NCBI GenBank assembly: GCA_022821905.1
Contig: JAJECS010000005.1
Coordinates: 1-44,784, forward strand
DNA: 44,784 nucleotides
Direction: 5' to 3'
Origin: Chloroflexota bacterium
GTDB taxonomy: Bacteria > Chloroflexota > UBA11872
Below, piece by piece: positions 8,909 to 17,228 of this stretch (positions within the stretch are counted from its first letter, which is position 1; each line of letters begins with the position of its first letter). The notes beneath the pieces were generated by a model. That model was not told the origin of the DNA. It saw nothing but the letters and a program-made list of their open reading frames with translations, and made no database searches. The position numbers were made by a program, and so were the translations under genes.

Positions 8909-9260
8909 CCCCGCGCCCGGGCGCCGAACCGGCCAGCCGCGCCCAACCTGTCGTTTCGAGTTGGGAGTCGAGGATCTGCGAGATCCGGCCTCACCTGTAA
9001 CCCATGTCTCCGAACACCCGAAAACCACCTGCCCGGTCGATGCACCCACCGAGAAGAAGGGGACCGGACCGGGCCGTGAAGCGGGGAACGCCCTGGCCTG
9101 ACGGACGCGATCCACGACGATCACCGGGCGGCGTTGCGCGGTGCTGCCTATACTGGGCGTGCTGTCAGCAGGCGGGCGAGCGATTCAGGATCAGGGCAGG
9201 CGAGTCGCGAGTTTGGCGCCGGGGCCTCGGACGGGGCGACCGGCGAGCTTGAGCACCCCG
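8909..9260. other. 352-base intergenic region, no gene seen
   Basis: A perfect GC palindrome, GCGCCCGGGCGC, at 8913-8924 just after the hpnH stop may help end transcription, but no T-run follows. The stretch around 8992-9017 (CACCTGTAACCCATGTCTCC) resembles ends seen in some IS481-type insertions and may be an IS scar; this is weak. A TATACT at 9149-9154 could be a -10 box for the next gene, with no clear -35. Confidence 0.4.
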
Positions 9261-11120
9261 ATGCGCCTGGGCGGAATCCTGCTGGTGGCGGCGCTGCTGG
9301 CCCTGGGAATCGTCGGGCCGGTCGGATTGCTGGCGCAGACGGCGACGGGGTTCGACTCGGTGCGGGTCGTGAGCTCCGTGCGGAAGACGGACGCGGCGAA
9401 CCCGACGCTGAGCCACAACATTCCTCGGCTCGAAGTGGTGGTGGGCGGACAGACGCTTACCGCCGACTTTGCGGCCTTCTACGAATCCAGCGGCGGCTTG
9501 ACGCGTTGGGGGCTGCCGACCTCCGAGGTGTTCCAGGAGGAGCCCGCCGCGCTGACGCAGTATTACCAGCGGGGCGTGGTGGACTTTCATCCGCGGGCCG
9601 ACCTGGGCGGCATCTATGTGATGGAGCGGCGGCTGGCCTGGGACTACTTCGGCGGCGGGGTGGCCGGCAGCGTGGACCAGGGCGTCGAGCCGGGGACCAC
9701 CAACCACAACTCGGGCGAGGAGCACGGGCCGTGGGGGCACAAGGTCTCCAACTTCTCGGTGGGCGGCGTGTGGACGGGATTTCTGAACTTCTTCCGGACG
9801 TACGGCGGCGTGGATGCCTTTGGCTTTCCGAAGACGGAAGCGCGGATCGATTCGAACCGGCCCGGCACGCTGTACATCCCCGCGGCTACGCCCGGATTCA
9901 TCCGGCAGTATTTCCAGGCGGCGGTCCTCGAGCATCACCCTGGAGCGGGCGTGCGGCTGCGGCTGCTGGGCGACGATTTGCGCAACCGCCTCTATGCGAA
10001 CGACGCGTGGCAGCAGATTACGGCGTTCAACGCGGCGGGAGCGCTCACCGACGGTCAAACCTACGACGTGGAAGTCGTCGTCCTGACCCCGCCGCCGCCG
10101 CCGGCGCCAACGCCAACCGCCGGCGCCGTCACCCCGGCGGCGACCCCGACGGCCACCGCCACGCCGGCGGTGACACCGAACCGCACTACCGAACTGGTGG
10201 TGGTGGGCACGTCGGACGCGGGGCTGGCGGTCTACGACGGTGCGTGGCGCAGCCTCAGGGCAAAGGACACGGACCTCGTGGACGATGAAATTCAGGCCCT
10301 GCACGTGGACGGCGACGGTCAAGTCTGGGTCGGCACGCCGGTCGGCGCCAGCCGGATCGGACGGGACGGCGACGGCGTGGTATTCACGCTGGATACCACG
10401 AACCGGGGGATCGGCTCGAACAACGTGCAGGCCATTGCCGGGCGCCACGGGAGCGACGTGCTCTTTATGGGGCACCCGGACCAGGGCCTGAGCGTCTTGG
10501 CTGGGGCGCAGTGGGACCGGAAGCGGCCCGACAACTCGCAGATCCTGGACCTTGACGTGCGCGACATCTTCGTCGTGGATGAGAGCATTGGGCGGGTGTG
10601 GCTCGCGACCCGCCAGGGCGCGGCCCTCTACGACCAGCAGACAGACACCTGGACGCGCTTTATCACGCGCACGATGATTCCCGAGGTGATCCGCGACAAC
10701 GTCACGGCGGTGACCGTCGACAGCGGCGGTCGCCTCTGGTTGGGATTGCTCAACGAGGGCGTGGTGAATTCGACCAATCTCGTCACCTGGGCCCAGTTGG
10801 GGACGACCGAGGGGCTTGGGAGCGGGGAAGTGCGGGACCTGCTGGCCGCCTCGAACGGCGACGTGTGGGTCGCGACGGCGAGCGGCGTGAGCCGCGTCGT
10901 CGACGGGGCGGTCACCACCTACACGACGGGCAACTCGGCGCTGCCCGCCGATGGCGCCCACGCGCTGGCGGAAACGGCCGACGGCCGCGTGTGGGTGGCG
11001 ACGGACGGCGGGGTTGGGGTGTTCGACGGAAATACGTGGAAGACGTTCACCACGGCCAACGGGCTGTCCAGTAACGCGACGACGGCGATCGCGGTGGTGC
11101 CGGCGGTTAGCGGGACGTAG
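9261..11120 (+). CDS. Exported protein: two LGFP-like repeats, Pro/Thr linker, regulator-type beta-propeller
   Basis: Substrate and role are unknown. The ATG at 9261 starts a signal-like segment (MRLGGILLVAALLALGIVG, cleavage perhaps after LLAQT); a longer frame upstream would bury this signal. Residues 73-112 (FYESSGGLTRWGLPTSE...) and 178-227 (FFRTYGGVDAFGFPKTE...) are a degenerate internal duplication of a WGxP/FGxP module resembling LGFP repeats. Residues 276-309 are a Pro/Thr/Ala-rich linker. Residues 310-619 hold at least five Reg_prop-like blades, such as DGDGQVWVGT, SGGRLWLGL, SNGDVWVAT and ADGRVWVAT. The overall form is a secreted or surface-attached propeller, perhaps binding glycan or wall. 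No membrane anchor or kinase domain follows the propeller. Confidence 0.75.
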   Translation: MRLGGILLVAALLALGIVGPVGLLAQTATGFDSVRVVSSVRKTDAANPTLSHNIPRLEVVVGGQTLTADFAAFYESSGGLTRWGLPTSEVFQEEPAALTQYYQRGVVDFHPRADLGGIYVMERRLAWDYFGGGVAGSVDQGVEPGTTNHNSGEEHGPWGHKVSNFSVGGVWTGFLNFFRTYGGVDAFGFPKTEARIDSNRPGTLYIPAATPGFIRQYFQAAVLEHHPGAGVRLRLLGDDLRNRLYANDAWQQITAFNAAGALTDGQTYDVEVVVLTPPPPPAPTPTAGAVTPAATPTATATPAVTPNRTTELVVVGTSDAGLAVYDGAWRSLRAKDTDLVDDEIQALHVDGDGQVWVGTPVGASRIGRDGDGVVFTLDTTNRGIGSNNVQAIAGRHGSDVLFMGHPDQGLSVLAGAQWDRKRPDNSQILDLDVRDIFVVDESIGRVWLATRQGAALYDQQTDTWTRFITRTMIPEVIRDNVTAVTVDSGGRLWLGLLNEGVVNSTNLVTWAQLGTTEGLGSGEVRDLLAASNGDVWVATASGVSRVVDGAVTTYTTGNSALPADGAHALAETADGRVWVATDGGVGVFDGNTWKTFTTANGLSSNATTAIAVVPAVSGT

Positions 11121-11206
11121 GGCTGAGGCCGGGATGCGCCCGGTGCTGCCTTCGCGACTGAGGCTAGGACAACGGACTGAGCGTCGGCGACGACCGAGTC
11201 TGACCG

Positions 11207-11473
11207 CTACGAGAGTCGACGATACGCCCTACCGCGGGACGCGAACCTGACCACGCGCACCAGATCTTGGGACTCATCGACGGCGTAGATGACGCGGAAT
11301 CTACCGACTCGTAGCGTTCGCAGGAGTGGCTCAACTACGACGGCCTTAGAGCCACTCCCGTAGGGATCTTCAAGGAGCTTGTCGATGGCCGCTTCAACGC
11401 GCGCCCGCAGGCGACTGTCCTGACGGGCAAGGTACCGCGCAGCCCGTCGCTCAATGACCGCGCGGTACGACAC
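11207..11473 (-). CDS. RelE/ParE-family toxin-like protein
   Basis: Eighty-eight residues with the compact RelE fold pattern: an N-terminal strand (MSYRAVIERRAARYL), a basic two-helix hairpin containing LRARVEAAIDKLLEDPYGSG, then strands LRTLRVGRFRVIYAVDESQDLVRVVRFASRGRAYR. The R-V-G-R-F-R-V-I-Y core is characteristic of RelE/ParE. Family members cleave ribosome-bound mRNA or poison gyrase; which applies is not visible. It lies 6 bases after a 74-residue gene occupying the usual antitoxin position, but that gene lacks a recognisable antitoxin DNA-binding fold. Confidence 0.8.
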   Translation of the reverse strand: MSYRAVIERRAARYLARQDSRLRARVEAAIDKLLEDPYGSGSKAVVVEPLLRTLRVGRFRVIYAVDESQDLVRVVRFASRGRAYRRLS

Positions 11474-11479
11474 CTAATA

Positions 11480-11704
11480 CTAGGCGTCAGGCTTGGTCGT
11501 CGAAACCTTCCATGGCAGCCACTCGTGCGCGTCGGGATTCGCGACGATCGCCCGAGCTTCCGAAACGGCCTGCTCTTCCGCTAAGTCTCCCTGGTCCTCC
11601 AGCGTCCAGACAAACGTGAAGGTCTTTGCCGTCGACTGGGTGTTGGGGGGAGCAAGGCTCCCGGCAGTACTCACCTGATCGGCCACCCGGCGCTCGCTAC
11701 TCAT
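11480..11704 (-). CDS. Small hypothetical protein upstream of the RelE-like gene
   Basis: Seventy-four residues of no recognised family. The middle reads TFTFVWTLEDQGDLAEEQAVSEARAI in part, an amphipathic acidic segment, and the end contains EWLPWKVSTTKPDA. It overlaps the end of the DUF6941-like gene by 8 bases and precedes the RelE-like gene by 6 bases, so the three are probably one transcript. Position suggests an antitoxin, but no ribbon-helix-helix, HTH or PhD/RelB motif can be seen; a neutralising role is only inferred. Confidence 0.6.
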   Translation of the reverse strand: MSSERRVADQVSTAGSLAPPNTQSTAKTFTFVWTLEDQGDLAEEQAVSEARAIVANPDAHEWLPWKVSTTKPDA

Positions 11705-12125
11705 CGGCTACCTCCTCGTGCGCAGCAATCTCGGGCGGCACAAGCTCGAGTGGCACTGTTGCCTTCTCGTCGCCGTTGACAAGGACGACAAAGGCGTAGT
11801 CCCCATAGCTCTCAAGAACCGTATTCTGAATGTTCAGCACGGTAACGATCCTTGCACGCTTACCCGGGCCTGCATTCGGTACGGGCACTGTGGCCGTTCC
11901 AACGTCGAGCACGCTATTCCCGTCGGCGTCGACCATACGAATCTCAACGTGCTTCTCTTGACCATACTCGACAGGCCCTGCCTCCAACCGCAAGACGAGC
12001 GCCATCGACGAGTGCAGCGCTGGAACGCTTGGTGCATGGATCTGGTTGAATTCGCCAAGAATGTTGAGCTTGCCCTCTTGCGAGATGTTCGCTGAATCGG
12101 CGAGGGCCGCCAACGTCACGTCCAC
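11697..12125 (-). CDS. DUF6941-like protein
   Basis: A 142-residue protein starting MDVTLAALADSANISQEGK and continuing LNILGEFNQIHAP, the hallmark opening of the DUF6941 family, whose function is unknown. The rest forms predicted beta strands (SSMALVLRLEAG, HVEIRMVDADGNSV, YAFVVLVNGDEKATVPLEL), consistent with an immunoglobulin-like sandwich. It heads a compact minus-strand cluster with an unknown small gene and a RelE-like toxin. The local base composition is less GC-rich than the neighbours, fitting an accessory segment. Confidence 0.7.
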   Translation of the reverse strand: MDVTLAALADSANISQEGKLNILGEFNQIHAPSVPALHSSMALVLRLEAGPVEYGQEKHVEIRMVDADGNSVLDVGTATVPVPNAGPGKRARIVTVLNIQNTVLESYGDYAFVVLVNGDEKATVPLELVPPEIAAHEEVADE

Positions 12126-12309
12126 GTAGCCACCTGCCCAGATGCCGGGCGACGAGATAAGGGCTGCGCCGCCGCGGGATCCCGAAGTTCAGCCGCCCTC
12201 AGGGTGAAAGGGATTATGTCGGCAAGGTGTGCGACCGGCAAGAGGGCTGTCGGCTGCGGTCGATTGCAGCAGCGGTTTGAGCGGCCCCGCCGAGAGCGAC
12301 GCCCGGGGA

Positions 12310-13005
12310 TTAAGCGCGGTGGGGCTGGTCCTGGCGGCTCTGGCGGTCGCGGAGGCGAGCGAGGCGCACGAACTCGAGCGTCATGCGGCGCGACTCGGCC
12401 GAGAGCACGAGATCGTCGGCGAGGTAGTGGCTGAGACTGACTTCGAAGAGGAGGTCGTCGACCTGCGGCTCGCTCATACCGTAGCCCTCGCGGAGCACGG
12501 CGACGATGTCGAAGGCGCCCGCCGGACGCTTGCCGGCTTCCAGGGCGCTCACCTGGGAGGGACGCACGCCGGCGCGGCGGGCCGCCTCGCGCAGGTTCAA
12601 CCCCTGGGTGCGCCGATAGTCACGCAGGCGTTCGGCAAGTAATGCGGAGTCCACATTCAACGTGCCGTCGACGGCGTCGATGGCGCCTGGGCTGAGCGAA
12701 GCGCTGACAGTTTGCGAGATCGAACGGATGGCGGACTCGGCGACGCGGGCAATCGATTCTTCCGCGAGGTGGCGCCGCGTGCGAGCCAGGTCCTCGGGGA
12801 CGTAGCCCGCCAGCACCAAAAGCTCGCGGGGGTCCACGTCCAACCCACCGGCTATAGCAACGAGCGTGGCGACGGTGGGGCTTTTGTAGTCCCCGCTTTC
12901 GAGCCTCGAAAGATAGGAGGGCGCGAGCCCGCAGCGCGCGGCGAGCTCAGCCTTTGACAACCGTCGCTGCTCGCGGAGCTGACGGACGGCTTCAGCGATT
13001 CCCAT
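12310..13005 (-). CDS. Transcriptional regulator with two XRE-type helix-turn-helix domains
   Basis: The ATG at 13005 opens a 231-residue protein beginning with a textbook Cro/cI HTH: EAVRQLREQRRLSKAELAAR, then GLAPSYLSRLESGDYKSP (about residues 5-60). After a helical middle segment, a second HTH appears at about 138-185 (LRDYRRTQGLNLREAARRAG, then VRPSQVSALEAGKRP). The C-terminal 40 residues are helical and basic. The open frame continues upstream to 13740 but there overlaps the HAD gene on the same strand in another frame, so that extension is rejected. Targets are unknown; the 149-base gap upstream is a natural place for autoregulation. Confidence 0.85.
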   Translation of the reverse strand: MGIAEAVRQLREQRRLSKAELAARCGLAPSYLSRLESGDYKSPTVATLVAIAGGLDVDPRELLVLAGYVPEDLARTRRHLAEESIARVAESAIRSISQTVSASLSPGAIDAVDGTLNVDSALLAERLRDYRRTQGLNLREAARRAGVRPSQVSALEAGKRPAGAFDIVAVLREGYGMSEPQVDDLLFEVSLSHYLADDLVLSAESRRMTLEFVRLARLRDRQSRQDQPHRA

Positions 13006-13154
13006 GAGGGATAGGCAATGTATACGGCGCAAGCTAACGCGCCAAGTCACATCCGTAACGATTGTGCCACAACAGGCAACGGCAGCGGGTCGGGCGACAG
13101 GGCCCGAGATGTAGGAACGCCTCGACCCGGCTGCAGTATCTGGGACGCGGGCCG

Positions 13155-13988
13155 CTAGGTCGAGAGCAGCCGGCGGATCAGGCCAAGATCCACGTCGTGC
13201 AGGGTGCCGACTTCGTGGCGCGCGACCGCGGTGCGGTGATCGGCCCGCCCGTCGCGGTTGACCCAAATTGTCGCGATGCCACAAGTGCTGGCGCCGACGA
13301 TGTCGTTGGTCACGCTGTCGCCCACAAACACGCACGCGTGGGCAGCCACGCGCAGCGTGTGCAACACATGGCCAAAGAACGCCGGCGACGGCTTGCCGGC
13401 GCCAAAGTCGCTCGAGACGAAGATTCGTTCCGGCAGGGCGTCGATTCCGACCCCGGCGAGCTTGCGCCGCTGGTTGTCGCGGACCCCGTTGGTCACCACG
13501 GCGATGCGGCACTCGGGCGCGAGGCGTTCGAGGCAGGGCACGGCATCCGCAAACGTCTCGTGGGTCTGCGCGCGCAAGGGCGGGAACGCGTCGGCCAGTT
13601 GCTGCGCGAGGGTCGGGTCCTGGAGGCCGAATCGGTCCAGCGCCGCCTGCCACGAGCCGAGCCGGTAGGCCCCGCGCCACGACCGCAGGTAGGCCAGCTC
13701 GGGCCCCTCGCCGGGAAACTCGGACCACAGCGCTTCCCACGAGCTGATGCCCACGCTATTGCAGAATCCATGCACGGGCGACGTGTGCCAAAGCGCGCGA
13801 GCCTCCTGGCGCAGGGCAGCCGCCAGCTCCGAGGCGTCGACGCCGTAGCTGCTGGACGCGGCGCGCGCCGTGTCCACGATGCAGCGCATGGCCACGGGCT
13901 CTTCCGGCATGAGGGTCTCGTCGAGATCGAACAAAACCGTGGGGGCGTCGAAGGGCGGCGGCCGGCGCCGGGGGTCACGTGCGGTCAC
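13155..13988 (-). CDS. HAD-superfamily hydrolase
   Basis: A 277-residue haloacid-dehalogenase-like phosphatase with all four motifs: I, DLDETL (D21 nucleophile, D23 acid/base); II, VVTNG; III, the lysine in GKPSPAFF; IV, VGDSVTNDIVGA. A helical cap lies between I and II, as in subfamily I enzymes such as phosphoglycolate phosphatase or the house-cleaning phosphatase YjjG. Substrate cannot be read from the sequence. It follows aconitase X by 22 bases and is probably co-transcribed with it. Confidence 0.88.
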   Translation of the reverse strand: MTARDPRRRPPPFDAPTVLFDLDETLMPEEPVAMRCIVDTARAASSSYGVDASELAAALRQEARALWHTSPVHGFCNSVGISSWEALWSEFPGEGPELAYLRSWRGAYRLGSWQAALDRFGLQDPTLAQQLADAFPPLRAQTHETFADAVPCLERLAPECRIAVVTNGVRDNQRRKLAGVGIDALPERIFVSSDFGAGKPSPAFFGHVLHTLRVAAHACVFVGDSVTNDIVGASTCGIATIWVNRDGRADHRTAVARHEVGTLHDVDLGLIRRLLST

Positions 13989-14010
13989 GGGATTCTCTTG
14001 GCGTCCGAGG

Positions 14011-15738
14011 TCAGACGAGGGCGGCGGCCGAGCGGGACCAGCGCCCCGTTTCGGCGATGCGCACGCAATCGGGCATCGGAGCCAGAATGACCTCGCACTG
14101 CAGCAGGTTGGGCGCGTAGGAGCCGGTCTTGACCGCCGGGGTGGCCATGCGCGTCGACTCGCGCCACAGGGCGTTGCTGGGGCAGCTGTCGGTCATGACC
14201 CGGCCGCCGGCCTCTTCGATCTCTTCCGCGTAGCCGAGGCGGCGCGCCTGTGCCTCGATGGCGTAGGACATGGACACGAGCAGGGTCACGCCCTCGCGCA
14301 CCCGCTTGCCGCGCAACTCCTTGGCCAGCTCCACCACTTCCTGCAGGGTCGCGTGGGGGCAGCCGAAGTAGACCAGGTCGACCTCGTCGTCGGTGGCCGT
14401 GGTGAGGGTGTCGTAGACCGCGGCCAGCTCGTCCGCGCCGAAGGTCAGCGTCTCGTCGGGCTCGCGGCCCTTCAGCGCGCCGTCGAGCGTGGGCGCCTCG
14501 GGGGTGACGCCGACGATGTGCAGCATGGGCGCGCCGCCGGATGTGGCCAGCGCGGCGCACAGTTGGCGGGCCGACTCGATCCGCGGCGACGGCAGCCCGG
14601 TGAACGCCGGGATGCGCAGTCCACCGGCTTTTCCGGCGAAATAGCCCAGGCAGCCCCAATCGGCGTCCGAGGTCAGGTCGACGTCAACGTCGATGACGAA
14701 GTCCGCGCGGCGGTTCTCGGTCTGGAGCACGCCGAACTCGGGCACGAACCCGGTGGCCATGGCGGCGGCCGCGCTCTCGTTGCCGTTGCGCGTCGTCCGC
14801 GCGGCGAGGAACGAGTTCACGAACACGACGGCGTGCGACTCCGTCCAGGCGCAGACCTGGCCGCTGAGGGGCACGTTGCCAACCAGATAGGGCGCGCAGG
14901 TCCAGGTCATCGAGACGCCGGCTTTACGCCCGAGGTCCAGCAGCTCGCGCTGCGCCGGAACCTGCCGCAGGTCGGGCTGGAACTGCTCCAGGCGTTCCAG
15001 GTCCATGAAGCTGGCGTGGGCCGTGGCGGTGACGCCGACGTCGTCGATGAGGCAGCCCTTGGTGTAGTTGATATAGCCCTCGATGAGCTCGAAGGGCAGC
15101 TCGCCCAGCGTGCGGTTGGGGACGAATAGGCCGCCGGGCAGCACGTTGTCCACTTCGATGAGGCGCTCGGCGCCGACGGCTTCGCCCCACTCCACCAGCA
15201 GGCGCAGGTGCTCGGCGCGCGAGTCGCCGCGAGCGCCGTCCAGCATGTCCTGCTGCTCGGAGGTCAGGTCGATGGTGGTGCGGGCTGGGGCGTTCGAGAC
15301 CGCTGCGCGCCGCGGTGGGGAGGGCCTGTCGGTCGAGACTTCAACGACGCCGCGGTCGGCGTCCACGCGCACGATGTCGCCGGTCTGCAAGGCCGCGAAG
15401 GGGTCCACGTTGAGGTCGGTGACCAGCGGCAGGCCGAGCGCGACACAGGCCAGCGTGCTCAGCTCGTCGAGCTCGGTGTTGATGAAGGCTAGCGGCGCGT
15501 GGCCGGCCATCTTGGCCAGCCGCAGCATGAGCGAGGTGCCGGAGCTGCCCTTGGTGGATCGAAAGACGAGCACCTTGCCGGCGATGTTGACGCCCTCGAA
15601 GGGATTGCCGACCTCGACGATCTCGCCCGACGCGGGGTCGAAACCGCCCCAAAACGAAATGCGCGTGTCGGCCACGAGCGCCGGACCCTCGGCCACCCCG
15701 CCCACGATCTGGCGGCAGCTATAGGTGTGCGTCGGCAT
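14011..15738 (-). CDS. Aconitase X, fused small and large parts
   Basis: A single 575-residue chain: N-terminal swivel domain (DUF126, about 1-137, signature FRSTKGSSGTS at 60-70) and C-terminal catalytic domain (DUF521, about 155-575). Likely cluster or active-site cysteines are C229 (TKGCLIDD), C281 (TWTCAPYL) and the one in DSCPSNALW near 535. Characterised bacterial aconitase X enzymes act as cis-3-hydroxy-L-proline dehydratases, while an archaeal two-subunit type dehydrates phosphomevalonate. By organism type the former is the better guess, but no proline-racemase, reductase or transport genes adjoin to confirm it. It is preceded by a GNAT gene and followed by a HAD gene on the same strand. 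Confidence 0.88.
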   Translation of the reverse strand: MPTHTYSCRQIVGGVAEGPALVADTRISFWGGFDPASGEIVEVGNPFEGVNIAGKVLVFRSTKGSSGTSLMLRLAKMAGHAPLAFINTELDELSTLACVALGLPLVTDLNVDPFAALQTGDIVRVDADRGVVEVSTDRPSPPRRAAVSNAPARTTIDLTSEQQDMLDGARGDSRAEHLRLLVEWGEAVGAERLIEVDNVLPGGLFVPNRTLGELPFELIEGYINYTKGCLIDDVGVTATAHASFMDLERLEQFQPDLRQVPAQRELLDLGRKAGVSMTWTCAPYLVGNVPLSGQVCAWTESHAVVFVNSFLAARTTRNGNESAAAAMATGFVPEFGVLQTENRRADFVIDVDVDLTSDADWGCLGYFAGKAGGLRIPAFTGLPSPRIESARQLCAALATSGGAPMLHIVGVTPEAPTLDGALKGREPDETLTFGADELAAVYDTLTTATDDEVDLVYFGCPHATLQEVVELAKELRGKRVREGVTLLVSMSYAIEAQARRLGYAEEIEEAGGRVMTDSCPSNALWRESTRMATPAVKTGSYAPNLLQCEVILAPMPDCVRIAETGRWSRSAAALV

Positions 15739-15794
15739 GGGGCGGCTCCGGAAACGGCCGGCTGACTAGTTGTAACAGGCTGAGCGGCAGGATT

Positions 15795-16376
15795 TCATGC
15801 GGAACCGTCGGGGGGCTCCCAGCGGGCCTTCGCGGCAGGCCATTCCTCGTCCAGGATGCTCATGAAGGCGATGTCGGCCCAGCGACCGTCGATCCGCATG
15901 TGTCGACGGAGGATGCCGTCGAGGCGGAAGCCGGCCTTCTCGTAGGCGCGGACAGCGCGGCGGTTGGACGGCTCGGGGTCGATCGTGACCCGCTTTAGGC
16001 CTTTTGATTCAAACAAGTACTGCAGCAGGGTGCGCAGGGCCTCGGTGCCCAGTCCTCGGTCGCGGGCGTCGGGCTCGCCGATGAAGATGTCGATGCCGGC
16101 GGACCACGGCGCGCCGGGGCGATCGTGGAAATACTCGATCCCGCCGATGGGGCGGCACCGGTATTCGATGACGAACGTCCAGCCGGTCGGGCCGACGGCG
16201 GTGGCCTCGGCGGTCGGCGTTTCGGCGGCGTCGTCGGGCGGGCGGCCGAAGGAGGCCACGACCTCGGGGTCGCTGAGCCATCGGGCAAAGGCGACCGAAT
16301 CGTCGGGCGTGATGGGCCGCAAGCGCAGGCGCGGGCCCTGGATGGGTTCGTGGTCGGTGGGGTCGGGGAGAGGCAT
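15795..16376 (-). CDS. GNAT N-acetyltransferase, RimJ/RimL type
   Basis: The 193-residue protein (ATG at 16376; an upstream in-frame ATG at 16445 is possible but its extra residues look unconserved) begins LRLRPITPDDSVAFARWLSD, typical of acetyltransferase family 3. The acetyl-CoA loop appears as ARDRGLGTEALRTLLQYLF, followed by KRVTIDPEPSNRRAVRAYEKAGF, with the usual N..A...Y.K.GF motif. Likely acceptors are an N-terminal amine or an aminoglycoside-like amine. The substrate is not determinable. It lies 56 bases upstream of aconitase X. Confidence 0.88.
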   Translation of the reverse strand: MPLPDPTDHEPIQGPRLRLRPITPDDSVAFARWLSDPEVVASFGRPPDDAAETPTAEATAVGPTGWTFVIEYRCRPIGGIEYFHDRPGAPWSAGIDIFIGEPDARDRGLGTEALRTLLQYLFESKGLKRVTIDPEPSNRRAVRAYEKAGFRLDGILRRHMRIDGRWADIAFMSILDEEWPAAKARWEPPDGSA

Positions 16377-16610
16377 GGCGACCTGGGACAGCGGCTCGTG
16401 CCAGACATCATCCGATATGGAGCGGTGCCGAATGTTCTCCCTCACCCCCTATCGAGTGCGGGCCGACTCGAAGCCTCTCCCGCGCTGGGTGGAGGCGGCG
16501 GGCTCGCGCCGGTGGGCAGGGAGCGGGCGCCCACAAGGGGCTACAGTGCGGACGCTGCTAGACTCCGAGCCTGCCGGTGCGGCGTCGACGCCTCGGTGTG
16601 AGCAGGTGCC

Positions 16611-17228
16611 ATGACCGCCTTCTGGCTCGTTCTGATGGGCTACCTGATCGGGTCCATTCCGATCGCGTATCTGGCCGCCCGTCTGCGCGGCCACGACCTG
16701 CTCGACGAGGGAGCCGGGGGCGTGAGCGGCTCGGCCGCGATCGAGCGGTTGGGTCCGGTACCGGGCGCGGCGGCCGGGTTCCTGGATGCGCTCAAACCCG
16801 TGCTGGTGGTGGCGGTCGCGCAACGATTCGAGAGCTACGAGGTCTCCGCCGCCGCGGGCGTGGCGGCCGTGGGTGGCCACATCTGGCCGGTCACGCTGCG
16901 GTGGCGTGGGGGCCGGGGCATTGGTCCGGCCGGCGCGCTGTTGGCGGCGCTGGGGGCCTGGCAGATGTGCCTCGCCTTTGCCGGCCTGGTGCTTGGGCGA
17001 GCGCTGCTGCGCGACTCGGCGCCGGGCGCCCTTGTGGGGTTCTTTGCCACCGCGGTGCTGCTGAGCCTGACGGGTCAGTCGCTGACCACCGGCGTTACGG
17101 CGTGGGTGGTCGTGGGCGTGGTGGTCCTGGGACGCCTGATTGGGTATCGCAAGTTGCGAAGTGAAGAAGATGTGGGATTGGCCCGGCTGATGGCCCGCCG
17201 CTTCCTGCTCGATCGTGACGAGCCCTGA
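16611..17228 (+). CDS. PlsY-like glycerol-3-phosphate acyltransferase, divergent
   Basis: A 205-residue integral membrane protein with about five hydrophobic segments. Motif 1 (GSIPIAYLAARLRGHDL, about 14-30) and motif 3 (GGHIWPVTLRWRGGRGIG, about 93-110) identify the PlsY family, which acylates glycerol 3-phosphate using acyl phosphate. However, the Gly-rich motif 2, normally GSGNxGATN, reads GAGGVSGSA, and motif 3 has R for both K residues of KGGKG. It may be a paralogue with altered chemistry or specificity. A -10-like TAGACT lies at 16559-16564, 47 bases upstream. Its end overlaps the DegV gene by 14 bases. Confidence 0.8.
   Translation: MTAFWLVLMGYLIGSIPIAYLAARLRGHDLLDEGAGGVSGSAAIERLGPVPGAAAGFLDALKPVLVVAVAQRFESYEVSAAAGVAAVGGHIWPVTLRWRGGRGIGPAGALLAALGAWQMCLAFAGLVLGRALLRDSAPGALVGFFATAVLLSLTGQSLTTGVTAWVVVGVVVLGRLIGYRKLRSEEDVGLARLMARRFLLDRDEP

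Noticed and set aside
8988..9020. Remnant of an IS481-type element end after hpnH.
   Set aside because: The likeness is short and from memory only, with no transposase fragment or second end visible, so it is only mentioned in the intergenic entry.
13006..13740. A long N-terminal extension of the double-HTH regulator.
   Set aside because: It overlaps the well-supported HAD gene on the same strand in another frame and is Arg/Ala-rich without a domain.
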